Shown: positions 8,772-16,558 of the stretch, one piece after another
Layout: every line of letters begins with the position of its first letter
How positions within the stretch are numbered: position 1 is the stretch's first letter
NCBI RefSeq assembly: GCF_000802365.1
Contig: NZ_JSZE01000033.1
Span: 1-46,614 of the forward strand
Length of the DNA stretch: 46,614 nucleotides
Reading direction: 5' to 3'
Source: Xanthomonas cannabis pv. cannabis
GTDB lineage: Bacteria > Pseudomonadota > Gammaproteobacteria > Xanthomonadales > Xanthomonadaceae
Translations under genes and position numbers: made by a program
Notes under the pieces: model-generated
The model's database searches: none
Told to the model about the DNA's origin: nothing
The model's input: only the letters and a program-made list of their open reading frames with translations

Positions 8772-8996
8772 GGCCGGGAAGGCCGGGACCCGGGACCCGG
8801 GGCCGGGGACTCGGGAAAGGCTGGGTCAGGCAGCTGGTCGGCATACTGCCGGGAAGACGTTTTTTCGCATTTTTCAGATTCGCGTGCTGCGCTGACGGCA
8901 TTGGCTCGGCCCCCGATCGCCGCGCCGCGTTGCAGGTCGACGGCCGATCCGGCGCTTTTCCCCGGTCCCGGGTCCTCAGTCCCGGCTTTCCCTCCC
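8772..8996. repeat. Paired inverted repeat, element E, GGGACCCGGGAC type (era-recO)
   Basis: The left arm (8772-8820) holds GGGACCCGGGACCCGGGG and GGGGACTCGGG. The right arm (8955-8996) holds the inverted CCCCGGTCCCGGGTCC and CAGTCCCGGC, and ends one base before the recO ATG at 8997. The 134-nt interior is not obviously repeated. The layout is the same as in elements A-D, but the unit differs. Confidence 0.7.
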
Positions 8997-9719
8997 ATGC
9001 TGATTGAACACGAACACGGCTTCGTCCTGCATGTGCGTGCCTGGCGCGAGACCAGCCTGCTGGTGGAAGTGCTGACCGAGCAGCACGGGCGGGTCGGATT
9101 GCTGGCGCGGGGCGTGCAGGGGCCGCGCAAGCAGGCGCTGCGCGCGGCGCTGCAGCCGCTGCAACTGATCCAGTTCACCGCCGTGCAGCGCGGCGAACTT
9201 GCGCAGCTACGCCAGGCCGAGGCGCTGGACACCGCGCCCCGTTTGCTCGGCGAGGCCATGTTGGCCGGCTTCTATATCAGCGAGCTGCTGCTGCGGCTTG
9301 CGCCGCGCAACGATGCGGTCCCTGAGCTCTACGCGTGCTATGCGCAGGCGCGCGCGCATCTGGCGACCGGGCTGCCGCTGGCCTGGGGACTGCGCCGGTT
9401 CGAGCGTGATGTGCTGGACGGGCTGGGGTTCGGCTTCGATCTGCAGCACGACAGCGAGGGGCAACCGATCGACCCGGCAGCGCGCTATCGACTCGATCCC
9501 CAGGAAGGCGCCATGCGGGTGCTGAGCGAGCGCCTGGCACAGGATCGGCGCGAGACAGTGACCGGTGCGGCCTTGCTGGCGCTGGGCCAAGACACCCTGC
9601 CGGCGTCCGAGGATATGCCCGGCCTGCGGCGCAGCATGCGCAGCGTGCTGCTGCATCATCTGAACGGACGCGGGCTCAAATCCTGGGAAATGCTCGAGGA
9701 TCTGGCGCGACGCCGCTGA
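8997..9719 (+). CDS. recO: DNA repair protein RecO
   Basis: This 240-aa protein loads RecA onto SSB-coated DNA in RecFOR recombination repair. The N-terminal OB fold shows [20 protein letters not shown] and [12 protein letters not shown]; the helical C-terminal part contains [16 protein letters not shown], a RecO hallmark. No zinc-binding cysteines are visible, as in other gammaproteobacterial RecO proteins. The ATG at 8997 is the only reasonable start. It is preceded directly by the right arm of repeat element E and has no Shine-Dalgarno sequence, so initiation may be weak or use another mode. Confidence 0.95.
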   Translation: MLIEHEHGFVLHVRAWRETSLLVEVLTEQHGRVGLLARGVQGPRKQALRAALQPLQLIQFTAVQRGELAQLRQAEALDTAPRLLGEAMLAGFYISELLLRLAPRNDAVPELYACYAQARAHLATGLPLAWGLRRFERDVLDGLGFGFDLQHDSEGQPIDPAARYRLDPQEGAMRVLSERLAQDRRETVTGAALLALGQDTLPASEDMPGLRRSMRSVLLHHLNGRGLKSWEMLEDLARRR

Positions 9720-9856
9720 TCGGGGCAGGGCGGGCATCGATGCACGACCTGGCCCGGCCCTGCCATCGCGCCGCGCTGTATCTCCGATGTTGACCAGGCC
9801 AACGTCGCACTCCGGGCTCGCGCCCTGGGGCGCTCGCCACAAACGCAGGGCGCAAC

Positions 9857-10579
9857 TCAGTGCAGTAACGCCGCCACCGCCGCGTGGAACTGGGTCTGTG
9901 CGGCCCGCGATTGCGGGTCGCCGCGCAGCAGCCGCACCGCGCCGGCAAGCCGGGCGGCCCCGACGAAACCGCAACTGGCCTGCAGCCGATGCAGGTGATT
10001 GCGCAGTGCCTGCTCATCGCTGACGTTCAATGCCGAGGTCACCGCATCCCGCGTGCCCGGCAGCTCCGCCAGGAACAATTCGCGCAAGGCGTTGAGATGA
10101 TGCTGCTGACCGTTGAGGGCGCTCAGTGCCGCGGCCTCGTCCCAGTCGCTGGCCGCGATGTCCACCACGCCGACCGGCGCCACGCTGTAGCGGCCGCGCG
10201 CCAGGCCGCGGCGCACCGCCTGCAACAGGCGCTCGGTGCTCAACGGCTTGACCAGCATTTCCAGAAATCCATCGGACTGCAGACCGCGCTGCATCGCCAT
10301 GTTGCCGTCGGCGGTGTGCGCCAGCGCGGGGACGTCAGGATGCAGCAGGCGCAGCGCCCGCAGCAGCCCGCTTCCGGTGCCATCGGGAAGATTGACGTCG
10401 ATCAGCCATAGGTCGTGGCGATGGCCGCGCGCGCGATCCAGCGCCGAGGACAATGAATCGGCGCAATCCACCTGGGCCGGAAGGCCCTCCAGCGCGGCCT
10501 GCAGGAAGCCACGGCTGATCGGGTCGTCTTCCACCAACAAGAGTCGTGGATGGGGTTCCTGACGTGTCGCCATATTCAT
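9857..10579 (-). CDS. Response regulator with C-terminal Hpt-like domain
   Basis: This 240-aa cytoplasmic protein has a receiver domain (residues 11-125) with acidic pocket EDD (17-19), phospho-acceptor Asp61 in LIDVNLPDG and Lys111. A second helical domain (about 150-240) has HRLQASCGFVGA with His197, matching the H-x-L-K-G-S core of histidine phosphotransfer (Hpt) domains. There is no DNA-binding or enzymatic output, so it probably works as a phosphorelay intermediate. No histidine kinase is adjacent, so its partner is unknown. The ATG at 10579 has a full AAGGAGG ribosome site at 10590-10584. It is convergent with recO and divergent from rlmD. Confidence 0.85.
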   Translation of the reverse strand: MNMATRQEPHPRLLLVEDDPISRGFLQAALEGLPAQVDCADSLSSALDRARGHRHDLWLIDVNLPDGTGSGLLRALRLLHPDVPALAHTADGNMAMQRGLQSDGFLEMLVKPLSTERLLQAVRRGLARGRYSVAPVGVVDIAASDWDEAAALSALNGQQHHLNALRELFLAELPGTRDAVTSALNVSDEQALRNHLHRLQASCGFVGAARLAGAVRLLRGDPQSRAAQTQFHAAVAALLH

Positions 10580-10699
10580 GCTGCCTCCTTGTCAGCGATG
10601 CCGCGTCCTGTGCTGCCGCGCGCACATGCAGTTTGCCTGTGTTTGCGGGGCGCCACAATTGCCGCGCCAGGCGGCGCGGCCTCCGTCGATCGCATCTGC

Positions 10700-10705
10700 G
10701 ACAAT
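10700..10705 (+). promoter_or_regulatory. Possible -10 element for rlmD
   Basis: GACAAT at 10700-10705 sits inside a 14-mer, GCATCTGCGACAAT, which also occurs upstream of nagZ (16501-16514). Both copies are 33-45 nt ahead of the start codon, suggesting a shared promoter type. No clear -35 box is seen. Confidence 0.35.
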
Positions 10706-10737
10706 ACGCACCCTTTTTGCCCGCAGCTCGTCGCCAC

Positions 10738-12072
10738 GTGGCCAGAACCCGAAACCGTTTAGACCGTACTCCCTTCCAGACTGCCATCACCGACCTGAGC
10801 CATGACGGGCGCGGCGTTGCGCGCCGTGACGGCGAGGGCGGCAAGGTCACCTTCATCAGCGGCGCCCTGCCCGGTGAGCTGGTGCGTGCCGAACCCACCG
10901 CGCGTAGCCGCCATTTCGACGAGGCCAAGACGGTGGAGGTGCTGGAGGCCTCCCCGCAGCGTGTGACCCCGCGCTGCCCGCATTTCGGTGTCTGTGCCGG
11001 CTGCGTGTTGCAGCATCTCGAGGAATCGCAGCAGATCGTGGCCAAGCAGCGGGTGCTGATGGACAATCTTGAACGCATCGGCCACGTCAGCCCGCAGACC
11101 GTGCTGCCTGCGCTCACCGGCGACAACTGGGGCTATCGCCGCAAGGGCCGTTTCTCGGTGCGCCGGGTCGAGAAGAAAGACAAGACCCTGGTCGGCTTCC
11201 GCGAGCTCGACCCACGTTTCGTGGCCGACCTGTCGGTCTGTTACACGGTGATCCCGCAGATCGGCGACAAGATCCCGCTGCTGGCCGCGCTGGTCGAGGG
11301 CATGGATGGCAAGCGCGATATTCCGCAGATCGAATTCATCGCCGGCGACGATGCGGTGGCCCTGACCATTCGCCACATGCAGCCGCTCAGCGAGCGCGAC
11401 CAACAGGCCTGGGTGGCGTTCGCGCAGGAGCACAGCTTTGCGATCTTCCTGCAGCCCGGCGGCGTGGACAGCGTGCATCCGCTGTGGCCGCAAGAGGTGC
11501 CGCTGTCGTTTCGCCTGCCGCAGTGGGATGTGGAACTGGCCTTCCGTCCGCTGGATTTCATCCAGGTCAACGCCTCGCTCAACCAGAAGATGATCGCGCA
11601 CGCGCTCGCGTTGCTCGATGCCACGCCCGATGACCGCGTGCTCGATCTGTTTTGTGGGTTGGGCAACTTCACCCTGCCGCTGGCGCGCACCGTGCGCGAG
11701 GTGGTCGGGGTGGAAGGCGATGCCGGGCTGGTCGCGCGCGCCAAGGACAATGCCCAGCGCAACGGCTTGCACAATGCGCAGTTCCATGCGGCCGACCTGA
11801 CCCAGGACCAGCGCAGTGCGCCCTGGATGCGCCAGGGCTTCGACAAGCTGCTGCTGGACCCGCCGCGCTCCGGTGCGCTGGAAGTGCTGCAGCAATTGCC
11901 GCTGAAGAAGTTCGAACGCATCGTCTATGTCAGCTGCCACCCGGGCTCGCTGGCGCGCGACGCCGGTTATCTGGTCAACGAGCAAGGCTTTACGCTGGTG
12001 TCGGCCGGTGCGATGGACATGTTCCCGCATACCGCCCATGTGGAGAGCATTGCGGTGTTCGAGAAGCGGTGA
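10738..12072 (+). CDS. rlmD: 23S rRNA (uracil-1939-C5)-methyltransferase RlmD
   Basis: This 444-aa SAM-dependent enzyme methylates U1939 of 23S rRNA. A TRAM RNA-binding domain occupies about residues 5-65. An iron-sulfur cluster motif follows with Cys80, Cys86 and Cys89 (RCPHFGVCAGC) and a later Cys in DLSVCYTV. The methyltransferase domain shows LDLFCGLGNFTLPLA, LLLDPPRSGA and the nucleophile region YVSCHPGSLARDA. A GTG at 10738 (reading MARTRNRLDR) is taken as the start: it gives the family length, and there is no in-frame ATG nearby. The frame stays open upstream into the intergenic region, but that part is not protein-like. The stop codon overlaps the first base pairs of repeat element C. 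Confidence 0.95.
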   Translation: MARTRNRLDRTPFQTAITDLSHDGRGVARRDGEGGKVTFISGALPGELVRAEPTARSRHFDEAKTVEVLEASPQRVTPRCPHFGVCAGCVLQHLEESQQIVAKQRVLMDNLERIGHVSPQTVLPALTGDNWGYRRKGRFSVRRVEKKDKTLVGFRELDPRFVADLSVCYTVIPQIGDKIPLLAALVEGMDGKRDIPQIEFIAGDDAVALTIRHMQPLSERDQQAWVAFAQEHSFAIFLQPGGVDSVHPLWPQEVPLSFRLPQWDVELAFRPLDFIQVNASLNQKMIAHALALLDATPDDRVLDLFCGLGNFTLPLARTVREVVGVEGDAGLVARAKDNAQRNGLHNAQFHAADLTQDQRSAPWMRQGFDKLLLDPPRSGALEVLQQLPLKKFERIVYVSCHPGSLARDAGYLVNEQGFTLVSAGAMDMFPHTAHVESIAVFEKR

Positions 12073-12247
12073 TTGGGGATTGGGCATTGGGGATTCGCAA
12101 CGGCGAGTCGTGATGTGTCCTTTCGCTAATCGCTCACCCCAGCGTCAGATCGAAGCATTGCCCCTGGTACTGCGGGGTCTTGGCAAGGGCCCCACAGGCA
12201 TGCAGTGCGTTGCTGTAGCAAATCCCCAATTCCAAATCCCGAATCCC
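12071..12247. repeat. Intergenic paired inverted repeat, element C (rlmD-CYTH gene)
   Basis: The left arm GATTGGGGATTGGGCATTGG with GGATTCGCAA (12071-12100) starts in the rlmD stop codon. The right arm (12211-12247) reads TGTAGCAAATCCCCAATTCC then AAATCCCGAATCCC, and its last base touches the ATG at 12248. The interior (about 110 nt) shows no ORF or other repeat. Confidence 0.72.
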
Positions 12248-12739
12248 ATGCCTCTAGAAATCGAACGCAAGTTTCTCGTCTCCGGCGATGGGTGGCGTGC
12301 TGCCGCGCATGCGGTGATTCCGATGGCGCAGGGCTACATCAATGACCAGGCGGCGTTGCGTAGCGGGGCGCAGAATGCATCGGTGCGTGTGCGTGTGCAG
12401 GGCGAGGGCGCGTTCTTGAATCTGAAGTCGCGTGAGGTGGGGCATACCCGTCAGGAGTTCGAGTACCCGATTCCCCTCGCCGATGCGCGCGCGCTGCTCG
12501 ACCTGTGCGTGGGCGGGCTGATCGACAAGCGCCGGCATCTGGTCGAGTACCAGGGCCATGTGTGGGAAGTAGACGAATTTCTCGGCGACAACGCCGGGCT
12601 GGTGGTGGCCGAGATCGAGCTCGCCAGCGCCGACGAAGCCTTTGCCAGGCCCGAGTGGATCGGTGCGGAAGTGACCGACGACACGCGGTACTACAATCTG
12701 GCCCTGGCATCGCATCCGTTTTCGCGCTGGGCCGGGTGA
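12248..12739 (+). CDS. CYTH domain protein (inorganic triphosphatase-like)
   Basis: This 163-aa protein has the CYTH signature ExExK at its N-terminus (Glu4, Glu6, Lys8 in LEIERKFLV) and alternating charged strands such as VRVRVQ, LNLKSRE, FEYPIP and VVAEIELASADEAF that line a phosphate-binding tunnel. Small bacterial CYTH proteins of this length hydrolyse tripolyphosphate or act on triphosphorylated substrates; the actual substrate cannot be read from sequence. The ATG at 12248 directly follows repeat element C and lacks a ribosome binding site. The neighbouring genes do not suggest a pathway. Confidence 0.88.
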   Translation: MPLEIERKFLVSGDGWRAAAHAVIPMAQGYINDQAALRSGAQNASVRVRVQGEGAFLNLKSREVGHTRQEFEYPIPLADARALLDLCVGGLIDKRRHLVEYQGHVWEVDEFLGDNAGLVVAEIELASADEAFARPEWIGAEVTDDTRYYNLALASHPFSRWAG

Positions 12740-12748
12740 TTCAGGAGC

Positions 12749-12903
12749 GGGGATTCGGGAGTCGGGATTCGGGATTCGCAAGGGCAGGGTGCGGTGCCGC
12801 GCTGATCGATGCTTTCCGGGCATTCCCCTCACTCATTTCTAATTTCCGCTGCAGCGATTGGGCTTATGCTCTGCGAATCCCAAATGCCCAATCCCCAATC
12901 CCC
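12749..12903. repeat. Intergenic paired inverted repeat, element D (CYTH gene-DsbA-like gene)
   Basis: The left arm (12749-12783) contains GGGGATTCGGGAGTCGGGAT and ends GGGATTCGCAAG. The right arm (12867-12903) starts CTCTGCGAATCCCAAATG and ends CCCAATCCCCAATCCCC, five bases before the next ATG. The innermost part, GCGAA/TTCGC, is shared with elements B and C. Confidence 0.75.
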
Positions 12904-12907
12904 GCTC

Positions 12908-13591
12908 ATGCGCATCGACATCTGGTCCGACGTAGTCTGCCCCTGGTGCTGGATCGGCAAGCGCCGGTTTGAACAGGCCGTCGCAGCGCTGGGCGCAAGG
13001 GCGCCGGTGCTGGACATCCACTACCACGCCTTCGAGCTGGATCCGGACGCTGGCGCCGAGCCGGTACCGTTGCGCGACGCGCTGGCGCGCAAGTTCGGCG
13101 GGGTCGCGCGTGTCGAGCAGATGCTGGCGCAGACCCAGGCGACCGCGCGTGCGGAGGGCCTGCCGTTCGACTTCGGGCGCGGCCAGGTACAGGTGAGTAC
13201 GCTGCGTGCGCATCGGCTGTTGTGGTTGGCCACGCACGAAGGCGATGTCGGTGCGGTGATGGAAGCGCTGTTTCATGCGCACTTTGCCGAAGGCCGCAAT
13301 GTAGCGGCGACCGAGACCTTGCTGCGTGCCGGTGAGGCCGGCAGTCTCGCCGCCGCGCGCGTGCAGGCGATGCTCGACTCCGACGAAGGCACCGTCGAGG
13401 TCCAGGCGCAGCTGGCGCAGGCCGGTGCGCTGGGCATTCGCGCGGTGCCCAGTTTCGTGATCGACGGGCGCAGCCTGATCCAGGGCGCGCAGCCAGCTGA
13501 CAGCTTTGCGCAGGCCCTGTTGCAGTTGGCCGCCGAGTCGGTACCGGTCGGCGGCCCGGACGCCTGCGGGCCGGATGGCTGCCCGGTCTGA
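12908..13591 (+). CDS. DsbA-family oxidoreductase (FrnE-like)
   Basis: This 227-aa thioredoxin-fold protein has an N-terminal CPWC active site (Cys11, Cys14) in SDVVCPWCWIGKRRFE, the long helical insertion of FrnE and 2-hydroxychromene-2-carboxylate isomerase relatives, and a cis-Pro loop GIRAVPSFVIDG. No signal peptide is present, so it probably works in the cytoplasm as a thiol-disulfide or glutathione-linked oxidoreductase. A second pair of cysteines lies in the tail (DACGPDGCPV). The ATG at 12908 follows repeat element D without a clear ribosome site. The next gene starts 15 nt downstream, so the two are probably co-transcribed. Confidence 0.88.
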   Translation: MRIDIWSDVVCPWCWIGKRRFEQAVAALGARAPVLDIHYHAFELDPDAGAEPVPLRDALARKFGGVARVEQMLAQTQATARAEGLPFDFGRGQVQVSTLRAHRLLWLATHEGDVGAVMEALFHAHFAEGRNVAATETLLRAGEAGSLAAARVQAMLDSDEGTVEVQAQLAQAGALGIRAVPSFVIDGRSLIQGAQPADSFAQALLQLAAESVPVGGPDACGPDGCPV

Positions 13592-13606
13592 TCGACCGGT
13601 TGCGCG

Positions 13607-14647
13607 ATGCCTCTGCCAGCCACTGACCAGACAGCCGGTCCGCACCGTCCGCTCACGATTGCGGTGATCGGCGCCGGCCTGGCGGGCCTTGCCTGCGCCG
13701 ACGCCCTGCACGCTGCCGGCCATGCGGTCACGGTGTACGAGCAAGGCGACGCACCCGGCGGGCGCATGCGTGGCCACGCATGCGCCCGCTGGCAATGCGA
13801 TACCGGGGCACAGTATTTCACCGCACGCGATCCGGCGTTTGCGTCGGTGGTCGACGCGTGGATGGGCGCCGGTGTTGCCGCGCGCTGGCCGGTGCGCATC
13901 GCAAGCTGGGATGGCGCAGAGCGGCGCCTGTCGCAGAGCGCGCTGGCGCGTTTTGTCGGCGTGCCGGACATGGCAGCCCCGGCGCGTGCGCTTGCGGCGG
14001 GCCTGGATGTGCGCATGCACGCGAAGCTGCGCACGCTGCAATGTAGCGGGCAGGGCTGGGCGGTGGATGTGCAGGACGGCGCTGCGCCGCACGGTGTCGA
14101 TACGCTGTTGTTCGCGCTTCCGGCGCCCGAAGCGGCAATATTGCTCGCCAAGATTGCGCCTGCGCTGTGCGAGATTGCCCGCAGTGCACGGATGCAGCCT
14201 GCGTGGGCGCTGGTGCTGCGCTTCGATGCACGCATCGATCCCGGCTATGACGCGTTGTTCGTCAATGCCGGGCCATTGCGCTGGGCCGCGCGCGATTCCA
14301 GCAAACCGGGGCGAGGCGGCCCGGAGACCTGGCTGCTGCACGCCACTGCCGAGTGGAGCCGGGCCCATCGCGATGCATCGCCTGCCGAGGTCATCGCGCA
14401 CCTGTTGCCGGAATTGGCGGCGCTTGGCCTGCCGCTGCCGCTGCCGCACGCCTGCGATGCGTTTGGATGGACGGTCGCAAGTACCGAGCCGCCACTGCAG
14501 CTTGGCTGCGTGTGGGACGGGCAGCGTGGCATCGGCATCTGCGGTGACTGGTTGGCCGGCGGCAAGGTCGAAGGCGCCTGGCAAAGCGGAACTGCGCTGG
14601 CGCAGCAGGTCTGTGCGGGTCATGCCGCCGACAGTGCCGATGCGTGA
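13607..14647 (+). CDS. FAD-dependent amine oxidase/renalase-like oxidoreductase
   Basis: This 346-aa protein has an N-terminal Rossmann FAD motif GAGLAG (22-27), the ribose-binding Glu45 and GGRM (51-54), the pattern of the renalase and amine oxidase family. Further hallmarks are the DTGAQYFTARD segment and a C-terminal FAD loop GIGICGDWLAGGKVEGAWQS. The substrate is unknown. Relatives of this protein are often encoded beside photolyase or cryptochrome genes, and here the next gene is an FeS photolyase, which suggests a link to light or flavin functions (inference). The ATG at 13607 is used. Confidence 0.82.
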   Translation: MPLPATDQTAGPHRPLTIAVIGAGLAGLACADALHAAGHAVTVYEQGDAPGGRMRGHACARWQCDTGAQYFTARDPAFASVVDAWMGAGVAARWPVRIASWDGAERRLSQSALARFVGVPDMAAPARALAAGLDVRMHAKLRTLQCSGQGWAVDVQDGAAPHGVDTLLFALPAPEAAILLAKIAPALCEIARSARMQPAWALVLRFDARIDPGYDALFVNAGPLRWAARDSSKPGRGGPETWLLHATAEWSRAHRDASPAEVIAHLLPELAALGLPLPLPHACDAFGWTVASTEPPLQLGCVWDGQRGIGICGDWLAGGKVEGAWQSGTALAQQVCAGHAADSADA

Positions 14648-14801
14648 GTCGGGGCTGCGTCTGCGCAACAACGAGACACGGCGGCAGCGCCTCGCTTGCG
14701 GGGTTGGCGTACTGCGCGATACAGCACGCGGTGTCATGGCGCATGGTTGAGCGCAGCGCCGGGCGATGCATGGGCCGTGCGTACCGGCAGGGTCTTTGCT
14801 G

Positions 14802-16379
14802 ATGCCTGACGCCGCTCCGGCCTCTGCCGACAGCACCGCACAGGCGCCTGCACATACGCTGCGGCTGATCCTGGGCGACCAGCTCAATCCGCAGCACAGC
14901 TGGTTCGCGACCCGCGACCCCGGTGTGGTCTACGTGCTGATGGAAGTGCGCGAGGAAACCGACTACGTGCTGCATCACGCGCAGAAGATCCTGGCGATCT
15001 TCGCAGCGATGCGCGCGTTTGCGGCCGGGCTGCGGCAAGCCGGGCATCGGGTGCGCCATGTCGCGATCGACAACCCCAGTAATCGGCAGTCCATCCCTGC
15101 CAATCTCGATGCGCTGATGGCGCACTACCGCGCCGGCCAGCTGGACTACCAGGCGCCGGACGAATGGCGGCTGGATCAAGCGCTGCGGCAATGGAGTGCA
15201 GGCCGTGCGTTTGCCACGCGCATGGTCGACAGCGAACATTTCCTGACCGCGCGCGAGGAGGTCGCTGCATGCTTTGGTGCGGGCAGCCAGTGGCGCATGG
15301 AAGTGTTTTACCGCTACATGCGCCGCCGCCATCGCATCCTGCTCGACCCGGCCGGAGAACCGCAGGGCGGGCGCTGGAATTTCGATCACGACAACCGCGC
15401 GCCGTGGCCGGGCGATCCGCCCGCGCCGCAGGACTGGCGTATAGCGCACGACCACCGCGCGTTGTGGCGCAGCATCGAAGCCGCCGGCGTGCGCAGTTTC
15501 GGAGCGCCCAGCGCCGAGGCATTGCCCTGGCCACTGGATCGCAACGAAGCGCTGCAGCAGCTGGATGCCTTTATCGCGCAGGCGTTACCGGACTTCGGTC
15601 GCTACGAAGATGCGATGAGTACCCGCAGCCCGCGACTGTTCCACTCGCTGCTGTCGTTCGCGCTCAACGTCAAGATGCTGCACCCGGCCGAGGTGATTGC
15701 GCGCGCCGAGGCGGCATGGCATCGCGGGCAGGCGCCCCTGGCGTCGGTGGAAGGCTTCATTCGCCAGATCCTGGGCTGGCGCGAATACGTGCGCGGTGTG
15801 TACTGGTCGCAGATGCCCGAGTACGCCCACACCAATCGCCTGGATCAGCATGCGCCGCTGCCACACTGGTTCTGGGATGGACAGGTCGGCATGCGCTGCC
15901 TGGCCGATGCCGTCGGCAACTCGCTGGCCAATGCGCACGCGCACCACATCCAGCGGCTGATGGTGATCGGCAATTTTGCGCTGCTGGCGGGGCTGGACCC
16001 GCAAGCGCTGCATCGCTGGTATCTGGGCGTGTATATCGATGCGTTCGAATGGGTGGAGCTGCCCAATACGGTGGGCATGAGCCAGTTTGCCGATGGCGGC
16101 CTGCTCGGCAGCAAGCCCTACATCAGTGGCGCGGCCTACATCGACCGCATGAGCGATTACTGCGCCGGGTGCAGGTATCAGCGCAAGGCGCGTACCGGTG
16201 CCAAGGCCTGCCCGTACAACGCGTTGTACTGGGATTTCCTTGCGCGGCAGCGCCCGCTGCTGGGCGGCAACGAGCGGCTGGCGATGCCGTACCGGCAGCT
16301 CGATGGCATGGCACCCGAGGTGCTGGAGGGCATCCAGGCCCAGGCCGCGCATTGGCGGGCACATCTGGACGTGCTCTGA
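14802..16379 (+). CDS. Iron-sulfur bacterial cryptochrome/(6-4) photolyase (PhrB/FeS-BCP class)
   Basis: This 525-aa flavoprotein belongs to the class typified by Agrobacterium PhrB, which repairs (6-4) photoproducts and binds FAD, a lumazine antenna and a [4Fe-4S] cluster. Four cysteines lie at 366, 454, 457 and 470; the spacings 88, 3 and 13 equal those of PhrB (350, 438, 441, 454). The start of the antenna domain reads LRLILGDQLNPQHSWF and the FAD domain has SVEGFIRQILGWREYVRG and GNFALLAGLDP. The ATG at 14802 puts the conserved domain 19 residues in; an in-frame ATG at 14766 is possible. Neither has a strong ribosome site. It could be a repair enzyme or a photoreceptor; repair is the likelier role. 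Confidence 0.92.
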   Translation: MPDAAPASADSTAQAPAHTLRLILGDQLNPQHSWFATRDPGVVYVLMEVREETDYVLHHAQKILAIFAAMRAFAAGLRQAGHRVRHVAIDNPSNRQSIPANLDALMAHYRAGQLDYQAPDEWRLDQALRQWSAGRAFATRMVDSEHFLTAREEVAACFGAGSQWRMEVFYRYMRRRHRILLDPAGEPQGGRWNFDHDNRAPWPGDPPAPQDWRIAHDHRALWRSIEAAGVRSFGAPSAEALPWPLDRNEALQQLDAFIAQALPDFGRYEDAMSTRSPRLFHSLLSFALNVKMLHPAEVIARAEAAWHRGQAPLASVEGFIRQILGWREYVRGVYWSQMPEYAHTNRLDQHAPLPHWFWDGQVGMRCLADAVGNSLANAHAHHIQRLMVIGNFALLAGLDPQALHRWYLGVYIDAFEWVELPNTVGMSQFADGGLLGSKPYISGAAYIDRMSDYCAGCRYQRKARTGAKACPYNALYWDFLARQRPLLGGNERLAMPYRQLDGMAPEVLEGIQAQAAHWRAHLDVL

Positions 16380-16508
16380 AGCCGTTGCGGGTGCGGGCCG
16401 GGGCGCGGTCGCCGGGCGCTCTGTACGTGCGCTCAGCGCGCGTGCTCGCCAGCCTGCCGATCCAACGCCCGCCTGAATGCGCGATCTGACGCTGCAACGC
16501 GCATCTGC

Positions 16509-16514
16509 GACAAT
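16509..16514 (+). promoter_or_regulatory. Possible -10 element for nagZ operon
   Basis: GACAAT within the 14-mer GCATCTGCGACAAT (16501-16514), identical to the one before rlmD, lies 45 nt upstream of the nagZ start. The -35 region is not evident. Confidence 0.35.
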
Positions 16515-16558
16515 GCCGCGCTGCGCCCTCGTGGCGCCTGGCCCGGGAGTCCCCCAAC

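Noticed and set aside
10759-12087. Long minus-strand open frame across rlmD (442 codons)
   Set aside because: rlmD is clearly coding on the plus strand; the opposite frame has no recognisable motifs.
12839-14887. Minus-strand frame of 682 codons over the DsbA-like and oxidoreductase genes
   Set aside because: Both plus-strand genes have strong motifs, and the antisense frame is Arg/Pro-rich noise.
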